Positions 7,456 to 16,475 are shown, numbered from the stretch's first letter. The stretch: 32,952 bases of DNA from Bacteroidaceae bacterium (GCA_017469525.1 JAFUGG010000055.1:1-32952); one strand, 5' to 3'. Notes: generated from the sequence alone by a model not told the origin. Numbers and translations are program-made.

Positions 7456-10400
7456 ATGAGAAAACTCATGACACTGCTCCTGGCCATTTTTTGTGTAGGC
7501 GGAGCAACGGCAGAAGACGTGACTGCAGAGCAAGCCCTCGAGCTTGCCCAGAACTTCCTGAACGAGCAGCAGACCGTTTCCGGCAAGCCTCGCAAGGCTC
7601 AGGGAATGCAGAAGCAACTCACATTGCAAGGCAAGGTGAGCGGGCTCTATGTGTTCGACGTAAAAGACCAGGGCGGCTTCGTCATCGTCTCTGGCGACGA
7701 CCGCACCCTTCCCATCCTGGGCTTCAGCGACACTGGCAACATCGACATCAACAACATCCCCGACAACATGCGGGCATGGCTGCAAGGCTATGCCGACGAG
7801 ATAGCCTGGCTGCAACGACAGGACAGCAAGGTAAGCGTGCTCAGGAAGGCTCGAAGCAAAGTCGGCTCGCACAGCACCGACGCCATCGCTCCGATGCTTA
7901 CATGCACATGGAACCAGGACGCACCGTTCAACAACCTCTGCCCCACCTATTATTCGAGCAGCAAGAGCGCCACAGGCTGCGTGGCAACGGCCATGGCACA
8001 GGTGATGTACTATCACAAGTGGCCCGAAAGCTCCAAGAAAGTCATTCCAGGATACACCACCTACAGCTACAGCATCTCCCTCTCCTCACTGCCCATCGTC
8101 ACCTTCGACTGGGATAACATGAAGGACAGCTACAATGGCAGCTACACCACAGCACAAGGCAATGCCGTCGCCACGCTGATGAAGTATTGCGGCTACTCCG
8201 TCAAGATGGACTACGGCCCATCCTCCGGCGCCTACTCCGAGGACGTTGCAACAGCCCTCATTGACTATTTCGACTACAATGCCAGCACCACGAAATATGT
8301 TTCCAGAAGTTCCTACAGCTATGCCAACTGGACAGACCTCATCTACTACGAGCTGAAACAAGGACGCCCAGTCCTGTATGGCGGCATGAGCGACGGAGGC
8401 GGACACGAGTTCGTATGCGACGGCTATAAATACCAAAGCAGCACCGACTTCTTCCACATCAACTGGGGATGGGGCGGCATGAGCGACAACTACTTCGTGC
8501 TCTCTGCCCTCGACCCCGACCAGCAAGGCATCGGAGGCAGCTCTTCGACCGACGGCTTCCACTACGGACAGGATGCCATCATCGGCATTCAGAAGCCAAC
8601 CGACAGCGGCACGCTGCCCGACATCTCCCCCAACGTCTTCAGCCTGACCGTCAACAGCATCACACTGAGCGACAACCCCGTCGAGCCTAACACCGCCGTC
8701 AACGTCACCTTCAACGTCACCAACAACGGCCCCGATGCCTACGACGGCGACATCTGGCTCTGCCAGAGAGAGGGAAGCAACAACTACCTCATCGAACTCA
8801 CCAGCGTCGTCATCCCTGCCGGAGAGACTCAGAATTGCACCGTCTCCTACACACCCACCGGGACCGGCAGCTACACCTTCCTGATGGCTTACATCAACAG
8901 CGAAGGACAATACGTCACCTACGAAGGACAGTCAGCCACACTGGAAGTTACCACTGGACTCAGTAACGCTGTGGTCCCCGTCTATGGCTACTGGGCCGAC
9001 GACTACAGTCGCAGCCAGTTCATCATAGGCGAGGCTGACCTCGATTACCTACAGAACGCAAGCATCAACGGCATGACATTCTATGCCTTCACCTCATCTG
9101 CCGACTGGGGAGACGCCCGGTTCGACGTCTATCTGAGCGAGGTAAGCCAGAGCACCATCTCCGCTCTCAAGAGCTGGGACACACTGGAGAAAGTCTATAG
9201 CGGCAGCCTCTCCATCAGCGGAGGGCAGATGAAGATTACCTTCGACACACCCTTCTACTACGAAGGCGGCAACCTGCTGGTCGGCATCAACCAGACCGTC
9301 TCGGGCGACTACGACAATTGCAAGTGGAGCGGCAAGACTGTCTCCGGCGCATCCGTCGGAGGCTACGGCTCAAGCATCAGCCAGCAGAACTTCCTGCCCA
9401 AGACCACCTTCGACTTCACGCCGGGCACCCACCTGGCCAAGCCCAAGAACCTCACCATCAGCTACACCGGCGGCACATCGGCCACGGTAAGCTGGACAAG
9501 CGACGCACCAGCCTTCGACATCGACGTGAACGACTCTGTGACCGAAGGCATCGGCAATCCGTGCACACTCACCGGCCTCGAACTCGCCACCACATATATA
9601 ATAAAGGTACGCGCGAGGGACGGCGAGACCATCAGCGACTGGACAGACCCCGTCTCCTTCACCACCAGCCTCTCAGAATCCACCTGCCAAATCCGCCTCG
9701 AGCTCACCGACGCTATGGGCGACGGATGGAACGGAGCAGCCTTCCAGGTCGTGGATGCCCTGACAGGCACTGAGCTCGGCACATTCACCAATACCGACGA
9801 AGCAAAGAAGAACGAGGCACAAGTCTATTACGTCGAAGTGCCCGACGACCGCGACATCCAGTTCCAATGGGTGAAGGGCAGCTACGACCACGAATGCTCC
9901 TACGCAGCCTACGACGTGGCCGGCAACCTCATCTTCTCCGGAAGCAAGAGGCCTTCGGCAGACTTCACATACCACGTCGATTGCAACGCCACCCTGATTA
10001 CCATCGTTACCCTTGCCAATGGCGACGACAACACCGGACAGATTGAGAGCCTCGACGGCACGACAGGCTGCGAAGTCACCCTGCAAGGTCGCACTCTCTA
10101 CAAGGACGGCTCATGGAACACCCTCTGCCTGCCCTTCGACATCACCATTGCCGACAGCCCGCTCGCAGGAGCCGACGTACGGACACTCAGCAGCGCAACA
10201 CTCACAGGCGAGACCGTCACGCTGAACTTCACAGACGAAGGCACCGTCACGAGCCTCACCGCCGGCACACCATGCATCATCCGCTGGGCAAGCGCTGCCA
10301 ACCTCGAAGAGCCCGTCTTCACCGGCGTCACCATCGACAAGAGCACACACGACGTCGTCTGCGACCTCGGCGAAGGCAACTCCATCACATTCAAAGGCAC

Positions 10401-10722
10401 CTACAGCCACACCGCCTTCGCTGCAGCAGACCGCAGCATCCTCTTCGTGGGAGCCGACAACAAGCTCAACTACCCCTTGCCTGGTGCCACCATCGGCGCA
10501 CTGAGAGCCTACTTCCAGCTGGACGGCATCACAGTAAGCGAGGCAAGCGCCGTCAAGCAATTCGTTCTCAGCTTCGACGAAGACCCAACAGGCATTAAAG
10601 ACCTTAAAGACTTTAAGGACCTTAAGGACGACTGGTATTCCGTCAGCGGGCGCAAACTCGCAGGCAAGCCCATGCAGAAGGGCATCTACATCAAGGGCGG
10701 ACAGACTGTTATCATCAAATAG
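7456..10722 (+). CDS. Secreted C10 (streptopain-like) cysteine protease with Fn3 and C-terminal sorting tail
   Basis: A 1088-residue secreted protease of family C10, relative of streptopain and interpain. A signal peptide (about 1-19) precedes an inhibitory propeptide (about 20-125) and the catalytic domain (about 140-370). C175 in SATGCVATAMAQV is the nucleophile, H317 in GGGHEFVCDGY the general base, and FHINWGWGG at about 333-341 the supporting motif, so the enzyme looks active. After it come an Ig/CARDB-like domain (about 385-495), a beta-sandwich (about 502-655), an Fn3 domain (659-737), a DGWNG-containing domain (741-845) and a C-terminal module (872-1088) ending in SGRKLAGKP...KGIYIKGG. 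That tail resembles type IX secretion sorting signals and matches the tail of the adhesin encoded at 12195-16148. A (I/L/F)KD repeat stretch precedes it. Expressed from its own promoter as a probable single-gene unit. Confidence 0.93.
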   Translation: MRKLMTLLLAIFCVGGATAEDVTAEQALELAQNFLNEQQTVSGKPRKAQGMQKQLTLQGKVSGLYVFDVKDQGGFVIVSGDDRTLPILGFSDTGNIDINNIPDNMRAWLQGYADEIAWLQRQDSKVSVLRKARSKVGSHSTDAIAPMLTCTWNQDAPFNNLCPTYYSSSKSATGCVATAMAQVMYYHKWPESSKKVIPGYTTYSYSISLSSLPIVTFDWDNMKDSYNGSYTTAQGNAVATLMKYCGYSVKMDYGPSSGAYSEDVATALIDYFDYNASTTKYVSRSSYSYANWTDLIYYELKQGRPVLYGGMSDGGGHEFVCDGYKYQSSTDFFHINWGWGGMSDNYFVLSALDPDQQGIGGSSSTDGFHYGQDAIIGIQKPTDSGTLPDISPNVFSLTVNSITLSDNPVEPNTAVNVTFNVTNNGPDAYDGDIWLCQREGSNNYLIELTSVVIPAGETQNCTVSYTPTGTGSYTFLMAYINSEGQYVTYEGQSATLEVTTGLSNAVVPVYGYWADDYSRSQFIIGEADLDYLQNASINGMTFYAFTSSADWGDARFDVYLSEVSQSTISALKSWDTLEKVYSGSLSISGGQMKITFDTPFYYEGGNLLVGINQTVSGDYDNCKWSGKTVSGASVGGYGSSISQQNFLPKTTFDFTPGTHLAKPKNLTISYTGGTSATVSWTSDAPAFDIDVNDSVTEGIGNPCTLTGLELATTYIIKVRARDGETISDWTDPVSFTTSLSESTCQIRLELTDAMGDGWNGAAFQVVDALTGTELGTFTNTDEAKKNEAQVYYVEVPDDRDIQFQWVKGSYDHECSYAAYDVAGNLIFSGSKRPSADFTYHVDCNATLITIVTLANGDDNTGQIESLDGTTGCEVTLQGRTLYKDGSWNTLCLPFDITIADSPLAGADVRTLSSATLTGETVTLNFTDEGTVTSLTAGTPCIIRWASAANLEEPVFTGVTIDKSTHDVVCDLGEGNSITFKGTYSHTAFAAADRSILFVGADNKLNYPLPGATIGALRAYFQLDGITVSEASAVKQFVLSFDEDPTGIKDLKDFKDLKDDWYSVSGRKLAGKPMQKGIYIKGGQTVIIK
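10594..10629 (+). repeat. 9-bp in-frame repeat in the protease linker
   Basis: Four 9-mers (ATTAAAGAC, CTTAAAGAC, TTTAAGGAC, CTTAAGGAC) encode IKD-LKD-FKD-LKD. They sit just before the C-terminal sorting tail. The adhesin encoded at 12195 shares the surrounding module but lacks this repeat. The unit resembles the intergenic AGTTAAAGA 9-mer array at 23511-23546. Confidence 0.75.
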
Positions 10723-10768
10723 AGACATCCCAAACTGATGACAGGGGCATAATTAACAACAACTACAA

Positions 10769-10795
10769 CGGATTAAACGGATTAAACGGATTTTA
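10769..10795. repeat. 9-bp CGGATTAAA repeat
   Basis: CGGATTAAA occurs twice in tandem, followed by the variant CGGATTTTA, just after the C10 protease gene. It lies in the gene-free stretch 10723-12194, which also holds the repeats at 10843-10968 and 11454-11649. Confidence 0.7.
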
Positions 10796-10842
10796 CGGAC
10801 ATCGCTAAGGTGTCATACAAACACGAAGGGTTTGATGTAATT

Positions 10843-10968
10843 GAACACAAAGACACGAAGACGCAAAGACACGAAGAAATAAACCAGTGAGAAAAGACAC
10901 AAAGTTTGGGGTGAACAATCTTTGTGTCTTCAATCCTGCGGCGCAGCACTTCGTGTCTTTGTGTCTCC
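10843..10968. repeat. Gene-less ACACAAAG inverted-repeat element
   Basis: ACACAAAGACACGAAG at 10845-10860 is matched by its exact reverse complement at 10949-10964. Inside, AAGACACAAAG (10894-10904) pairs with CTTTGTGTCTT (10920-10930). The left side continues the 8-bp period for four units up to 10876. It has the same ends as the GxxExxY element at 4265-4805 but only about 70 bp of non-coding interior, so it may be a deleted or non-autonomous version. Confidence 0.75.
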
Positions 10969-11226
10969 CAAGTTTGATTAAAAGTACTATTGATGTAAGT
11001 CTTTTGTCCGTTTCGCTTACTTTTTGCTATTTCGATTTTGGATTCAAAACTTGGCAAATTAGACAAAATTGTGTCCCGAAAACCGACTCGACAGGAGGAA
11101 TTTCCTGACTTCTACAGAGAAGTTCGGGAAGTTCACACGAGAAGTTTGCCAACACGACACGTCCTTCCGGGCATTTTGATGTGTCGGTTCGCCCCTCAAA
11201 ATAGTTCAAAATTGCCAGTTTAATGT

Positions 11227-11271
11227 ACAAAAACGGGTGTCTCAACGGGCTTTTTCGGTTGAGGTTTTTGT
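11227..11271. terminator. Possible bidirectional terminator hairpin
   Basis: CTCAAC (11241-11246) can pair with GTTGAG (11258-11263), and outside it ACAAAAAC (11227-11234) pairs with GTTTTTGT (11264-11271), with an unpaired bulge on the left. T-rich tails follow in both directions. It is about 500 bp after the protease stop, so which transcript it would end is unclear. Confidence 0.35.
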
Positions 11272-11453
11272 ATGTCGCACAGCCTCAATGAGTTAGGTTT
11301 TTAACATTTATTCTCGTCGTCCCGTACCCAGGTACGAGGCGAGCATTTTCGTCGCATTCTCAGACAACCGGAAAAATTCAAAATGTAAGCAAATTCCATG
11401 GTTTCCCTGACAGAATGACAGCTATCGCTGTCCGGGAAATCATGCAGGCATTT

Positions 11454-11649
11454 AAAGCCTGGAAGGCTTCACTATTAGTAACCGGGGGCGAAGCCCTCGG
11501 ACAAGGTGCAAGACCTTCCCAGCTCCTGCCTGGAAGGCAGTACCCACCGACACCTCATAGTACTGCCTTCCAGGCAGAGGAGGCGCAGGCCACAGTCTCA
11601 TTCCGAGGGCGTTGCCCACGGTTACTCAAGGTAAAGCCTTCCAGGCTTT
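11454..11649. repeat. 196-bp nested long palindrome
   Basis: Three pairs of inverted arms share one centre at 11551.5. The outer pair is 11454-11469 with its complement ending at 11649 (AAAGCCTGGAAGGCTT). The middle pair is 11478-11500 with 11603-11625 (23 bp, 20 matching). The inner pair is 11526-11543 with 11560-11577 (18 bp, perfect). The outer and inner arms are themselves short hairpins. No coding sequence fits. A structured RNA or a MITE-like element are both possible. Confidence 0.8.
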
Positions 11650-11867
11650 TTGCCCATCAAGCATTTTCAAGCCCCCATTCAATCAGAGTTGACTCGAAAA
11701 GGCCTCGCTTTCAAAGGGACAATGAATGTCTTAGATGTTTTACCGGACAGCTATAATTTGCAAGCTATTATCGCATATATATGCACAGCTTAACACAATA
11801 TGCTACAAATATTGATGTATAAACACAAAAATGGTTATATTTACTGCATAAGTGTTAAAAAAAATCC

Positions 11868-11875
11868 TAACTTTG
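11868..11875 (+). promoter_or_regulatory. Isolated -7-like element
   Basis: TAACTTTG matches the Bacteroidetes -7 consensus, but no convincing -33 element lies 19-21 bp upstream and no credible gene follows within 300 bp. It could drive a long leader of the adhesin gene or an unannotated RNA. Confidence 0.3.
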
Positions 11876-12075
11876 CACCAGATATTGCATACACACACGC
11901 ACACATATTCAAATTGAAGAAAGCTGAGGATTTGCAGGTCAGTCTGGTCGAGTTGGCTTGTCATATTACTTTAAGAATTTCTTTCCTGCTGGAATGAGGT
12001 TTTATTAAATGTAATAGGTATTATAATCTAATTGACTGAGCAAAGTTAGTAATTATTTCTGGATTAATGATTCTT

Positions 12076-12107
12076 CTTGGAAGATTTTTAATGTTGCCGT
12101 AACTTTG
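12076..12107 (+). promoter_or_regulatory. Predicted promoter of the Fn3 adhesin gene
   Basis: CTTG at 12076-12079 (one mismatch to TTTG) and TAACTTTG at 12100-12107 are separated by 20 bp. The start codon is 87 bp downstream of the -7 element. Confidence 0.7.
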
Positions 12108-12194
12108 CACCGTTGAAAGGACATAAAAAAGGCGCGAAAAGAAACGATATAATACATTTCTATATTAAATTAATGTTTAACCAAAAGTATTAGT

Positions 12195-15100
12195 ATGATG
12201 AAAGGAAAAGATTTCTTTGCGAAAGCGCCATTGACGCTATTCGCAGTGCTGTTCTCCGTCACAGGAGCAAGGGCACAGCAAGCCATACCTTATGAGTACG
12301 GCTTTGAGAACAATGACCTGGCCGCTGAAGGCTGGACAACACAAGGAGTTACCAGCAGCAATACTGGTATCAGCACAAATGCTGCCAATAGTGGATCACG
12401 CGGTTTCCGCATCAACTATTCAGAAAAAGATGCGTACCTCGTCTCGCCAGTATTCACTGGTACCGACAAAGAAATCAAGGTTTCTTTCTTCTACAAAGAA
12501 GCCAGCAACCAATACGGCGACGAGCAGTTCCAAGTAGGTTACACAACTGACGAAACGGTCACAGATGCCAGCGCTTTCACCTACGGCGACGTGGTGACAG
12601 CCTCAACCTCCTGGCAGGAGTATTCGGAAGTGTTCCCCGCAGGCACCAAGCGCATAGCCGTCAAGTACATCTACAACGACACCTATTACCTCTACCTTGA
12701 TGACTTCATCTTCACAGCATTTGAGGGCATAGTGCCCCCGACTGGCCTCAAGGTCAGCTACGATGGTGGCACAGAAGCTACAGTAAGCTGGTCAAGCGAC
12801 TACAACCTCTTTGACATCGACGTGAACGGCACTGTCATTGAGAACGTAGAGAATCCCTACACCTTGACCAGTCTTGCTTACGAAACCGAATATATCGTTA
12901 AGGTACGTGCGAAGAAGGATGACGCAACCAGCGACTGGTCTAAGCCCGTCAGCTTCACAACAGAAGTGCAGTTCCCCGCACCCACCGACGTGGCAGCATC
13001 CGACGTGACCGCCTTCACGGCAAACATCAGTTGGAACGGCACCGCAGACAGCTACAACCTGCGCTACAGGTCAGTCGCAGAAGGTGCGGTTATCTTCTCC
13101 GACAGCTTCGAAGAGGGCCTGAGCCAATGGACAATCGTCCGCAACGGCGAGGGCAACGACAACACAGATTGGAGACAGTTTGATGGCAACTTTAGTAGTA
13201 GCAAAATACCTGGTCACAGCGGCGAATACATGGTTATGTCCAGAAGCTGGAGCGGCAGCGCATACAACGTCGACAATTGGATGATTTCACCCCTTGTAGA
13301 ACTGGGCGGCATTCTGAAGTTCTGGGTAATGGACGATGGCAGTTACCACGAACACTACGACATCTACGTTTCCACTTCCACCAACGACATCAGCGCGTTT
13401 ACCAAAGTCTATGAGCCCGGCGAGGCCACTAGCGACTGGACTGAAGTGACAGTCAACTTGAGCAAATTTGCAGGCCAGCAAGGTTACTTCGCTTTCCGCC
13501 ACACAGACGCTGACCAAGACTATCTCCTTATCGACGATGTCACCCTCCTCACTGCCGCCGTAGCAACCGAGTGGACTCTTGTCAACGGCGCAACCAGTCC
13601 CTACAGCATCGAAGGACTTGATCCCGACACTAACTACGACGTGCAAGTACAGGCTGTATATGCCGACGGCGAAAGCGCTTGGGTAGGCACAAACTTCACG
13701 ACTGCCGAAGAGGTAGCCACGCCTTCTGCTCTGGCAGCATCCGACGTCACGAAGAACAGCGCCGTGCTCGCTTGGACCGAGAACGGCGAAGCTACCGCTT
13801 GGGAGATTTGCCTGAACGATGATGAAGCCAACCTCATCTCTGCCGACAGCAATCCCTTCACACTGAAAGGCCTCACTCCCACGACAGACTACACTGCCAA
13901 GGTTCGTGCCGTCAACGGCGAGAAGCAGAGCCATTGGAGCAAGGCCGTAAGCTTTACGACCGACATTGCCTTCCCCGCTCCCGCAGAACTGGCAGCAAGC
14001 AACATCAGCTCCACTTCTGCAAGCATCAGCTGGACAGCCGATGCCACAGCAACAGGTGCAGAGCTGGAGTATGCCGAAGGTAATGTCTTTGGCTCAGAGC
14101 TCCGCTATGATAACGGAACATTTGCGACTAACATCGGCAGCTCTTCCGAAGGCACATGGACATGGGGCGCAATGTATCCCGGCAGCATGGTTTCTGCATC
14201 TCAACTGACCAAGATTTCTATTTATGAAACAACATACAATACGGGCGACATCACCATCAATGTCTATCAGGGTGGCGACACAGCTCCCGGCACACTGCTC
14301 TACACTGAGACCGTTACTACCGAACATGCCAATGCCTTCCAGGATGTGACGTTTGCATCTCCTGTTGCAATTACTCCCGGAGAGAACCTGTGGATTACCC
14401 TCACGGAGACTGGTACCTACGTGATGGCTGCTTGTCAGACATCTGAGTCCAACAACCAATGGGTACTCGATGAAAGCTGGTCAAACATTGGCGACCTTGC
14501 CTCTTCTTTGGCAGCCTATGGCTGGATGATTCGTGCCAGCATCAGCGACGACATCGATCCCTCTTCTGTTAAATGGACTGCCGTAGCAGACGCAACCTCT
14601 CCCTATGAGCTGACTGGCTTGAAGCCCGAGACAACCTATACCGTAAGGGTGAAGAGCATCTTCGGCGAAGAAGGCGAGAGCGAGTGGACGTCAACTGCCT
14701 TCACGACCGCAGAGGACAATCCTGTTCCCTCCAATGTTGAGGCTGACCTTGCAGCCGACGGTACCACACTCACTTGGGACGGCAACGGCGACAGCTACAA
14801 CGTGCGCTACCGCACTGCTTCCACTAAGGAGACAGAGTTCGAAGCTAACTTCGACGCAGGTCTCGACGAATGGACTATCGTTACCGCAGGCGAAGGTCCG
14901 GGTTGGATTATCACTGATGAAGTTGGCATAAATGCAGCTACTGCTTACAGCTGGAAGGATAATGTATCCTACAACGCCGACAACTGGCTCATCAGTCCCG
15001 CTGTAGAGCTGGGCGGCACAGTGACCTTTTCAGTGACAACCGCCACCTCTTATCCCGACAGCTACGAAGTGCTGCTCTCTACGACAGGCACTGACATCAG

Positions 15101-16148
15101 CGACTTCACCACCACGCTGCAAGCAATGGCAGCAGCAACACCAGGTGAAGTCACCATCGACCTGAGCGAATACAGCGGCACTGGCCACATTGCCATCCAC
15201 CATGTCAGCTCCGACTGCTACCTGCTCGTCATCTACGAATTTGCCATATATGGCAAGGAAGTTCCTTCGGGCGAATGGACCGAGATGGCTGTGAACGACG
15301 CTACTGCCACCCTAAGTGGTCTGGCCACGAACAACGCTTATGAATATCAGGTTCAGAGCGTGAAGGACGGCTCGGCTACGGATTGGACTGAGGCAGCCCA
15401 GTTCGCTCTGCTCACACTCGACAATAACTCCGACAACAAGGGCAACATCCAGAAGTTCCACGACATGGTGGCTCACGTCACGCTCGCCGACCGCACCATC
15501 TACACGGACGGCACCTGGAACACCATCACCCTTCCGTTCAACCTCACGCCCGAACAGCTGGCAGCCTCTCCGCTTGCCGGTGCCGACGTGCGCACTTTGA
15601 CCAGCGCCCTCACCGTCTCCGAAGAATCTGTCACGCTGAACTTCACCGAAGAGGGTGCCATCGAGACCGCATGGGGTCAGTACTATGGCGGCGTGCCCTA
15701 CATCTTCAAGATTGACGGCACAGGCACCATCAGCAATCCTGAGTTTGCCGGTGTGACTATCGCAAAGACTCTGAACCCGATGACAGGCAGCGACGCAACC
15801 TCCGGCATCAGCATCACCTTCGAGCCCACTTACGCTCCCATCAACTTCACGAGCGATGACACGAGCATTCTCTTCGTGGGTGCCGACAACAAGCTTGTCT
15901 ACCCGCTGGCCGGCGCAAGCATCGGTGCCTGCCGTGGCTACTTCGACCTGACCGGCGTCAGCGCAGGCGAAGCAAGCGGCGTGAAGATCCTGACGAACCT
16001 CGACGACGAGGATGCCACAGGCATTGCCGGCATCAGCAACGTCAAGGAGAGCGGCGAATGGTACGACCTGAGCGGTCGCAAGCTCGCAGGCAAGCCCGCC
16101 GTGAAGGGCATCTATGTGACCGAAGGACGCAAAGTCACCGTGAAGTAA
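12195..16148 (+). CDS. Giant secreted Fn3/jellyroll adhesin-like protein with C-terminal sorting tail
   Basis: A 1317-residue secreted surface protein with no recognisable catalytic site. A signal peptide (about 1-27, ending ARAQ) leads into a jellyroll domain of cleaved-adhesin type (about 33-178). Then come an Fn3 domain (182-256), an Fn3 split by a jellyroll insert (Fn3 halves 262-297 and 459-503), an intact Fn3 (509-590), and two more split Fn3 domains (596-631/793-840 and 844-880/1027-1074). A C-terminal module (about 1092-1317) is shared with the C10 protease. It ends in SGRKLAGKP...KGIYVTEGRK, a tail resembling type IX secretion signals. Each insert sits after the YNLRYR-like strand and before the W-T strand. 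The first Fn3 is strikingly similar to that of the protease. A role in adhesion or glycan binding is inference from the domains. Confidence 0.88.
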   Translation: MMKGKDFFAKAPLTLFAVLFSVTGARAQQAIPYEYGFENNDLAAEGWTTQGVTSSNTGISTNAANSGSRGFRINYSEKDAYLVSPVFTGTDKEIKVSFFYKEASNQYGDEQFQVGYTTDETVTDASAFTYGDVVTASTSWQEYSEVFPAGTKRIAVKYIYNDTYYLYLDDFIFTAFEGIVPPTGLKVSYDGGTEATVSWSSDYNLFDIDVNGTVIENVENPYTLTSLAYETEYIVKVRAKKDDATSDWSKPVSFTTEVQFPAPTDVAASDVTAFTANISWNGTADSYNLRYRSVAEGAVIFSDSFEEGLSQWTIVRNGEGNDNTDWRQFDGNFSSSKIPGHSGEYMVMSRSWSGSAYNVDNWMISPLVELGGILKFWVMDDGSYHEHYDIYVSTSTNDISAFTKVYEPGEATSDWTEVTVNLSKFAGQQGYFAFRHTDADQDYLLIDDVTLLTAAVATEWTLVNGATSPYSIEGLDPDTNYDVQVQAVYADGESAWVGTNFTTAEEVATPSALAASDVTKNSAVLAWTENGEATAWEICLNDDEANLISADSNPFTLKGLTPTTDYTAKVRAVNGEKQSHWSKAVSFTTDIAFPAPAELAASNISSTSASISWTADATATGAELEYAEGNVFGSELRYDNGTFATNIGSSSEGTWTWGAMYPGSMVSASQLTKISIYETTYNTGDITINVYQGGDTAPGTLLYTETVTTEHANAFQDVTFASPVAITPGENLWITLTETGTYVMAACQTSESNNQWVLDESWSNIGDLASSLAAYGWMIRASISDDIDPSSVKWTAVADATSPYELTGLKPETTYTVRVKSIFGEEGESEWTSTAFTTAEDNPVPSNVEADLAADGTTLTWDGNGDSYNVRYRTASTKETEFEANFDAGLDEWTIVTAGEGPGWIITDEVGINAATAYSWKDNVSYNADNWLISPAVELGGTVTFSVTTATSYPDSYEVLLSTTGTDISDFTTTLQAMAAATPGEVTIDLSEYSGTGHIAIHHVSSDCYLLVIYEFAIYGKEVPSGEWTEMAVNDATATLSGLATNNAYEYQVQSVKDGSATDWTEAAQFALLTLDNNSDNKGNIQKFHDMVAHVTLADRTIYTDGTWNTITLPFNLTPEQLAASPLAGADVRTLTSALTVSEESVTLNFTEEGAIETAWGQYYGGVPYIFKIDGTGTISNPEFAGVTIAKTLNPMTGSDATSGISITFEPTYAPINFTSDDTSILFVGADNKLVYPLAGASIGACRGYFDLTGVSAGEASGVKILTNLDDEDATGIAGISNVKESGEWYDLSGRKLAGKPAVKGIYVTEGRKVTVK

Positions 16149-16283
16149 ATTAGTGAGAAGACAGAAGACAGATGGAGATAAGAGAAGACAAACGGCAAGA
16201 GTGACGCCCACAGCCTTCGTCGCCGAAAGCGACATATCTCCATCTATCTTCCTCCAACTGCAAACAATTTAATTCTGAAGATT

Positions 16284-16454
16284 ATGAAAAAGACATATAT
16301 GATGCCCACTTCCAACGTGGAACAGGCACAGCCTACGAACATCATCGCCGTAAGCATCAAGGGTGGCAGCGATACAGGTCTTGTGGATGGCGGCGGCAGC
16401 ACAGAACCCGCTCATATCAAGGAAGACATCTGGAATATCTGGGGCGAGGAATAG
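16284..16454 (+). CDS. Short 56-residue peptide, Gly-rich with Trp-containing tail
   Basis: An ATG at 16284 opens a 56-codon frame ending TAG at 16454. It begins MKKTYMMPTSNVEQ, passes through a glycine-rich middle (IKGGSDTGLVDGGGSTEP) and ends KEDIWNIWGEE. There is no signal peptide or membrane segment. It lies 135 bp after the adhesin stop codon on the same strand and is followed by a hairpin array. The MKK-T-Y-x-x-P start resembles, to my recollection, short proteins annotated as hypothetical in Prevotella. The acidic, Trp-bearing C terminus looks constrained rather than random. Function is unknown; a secreted peptide, a RiPP-like precursor or a small partner of the adhesin are all unproven ideas. 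Confidence 0.65.
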   Translation: MKKTYMMPTSNVEQAQPTNIIAVSIKGGSDTGLVDGGGSTEPAHIKEDIWNIWGEE

Positions 16455-16475
16455 ACACCCTCACCATACGACAAC

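Noticed and set aside
10782..11066. 94-codon minus-strand frame
   Set aside because: Much of its peptide is the translation of the ACACAAAG repeats; no promoter or homologous family is evident.
11097..11162. Possible further 22-bp array (GAAGTT words 22 bp apart)
   Set aside because: Only two GAAGTT words are 22 bp apart, another is at 9 bp, and dyad centres do not fall on an 11-bp grid.
11415..11756. 113-codon open frame
   Set aside because: It is the translation of the long palindrome at 11454-11649 and has no protein-like pattern.
11800..11997. 65-codon frame after the isolated -7-like element
   Set aside because: Low-complexity, no conserved pattern, and it overlaps the AT-rich leader region of the adhesin gene.
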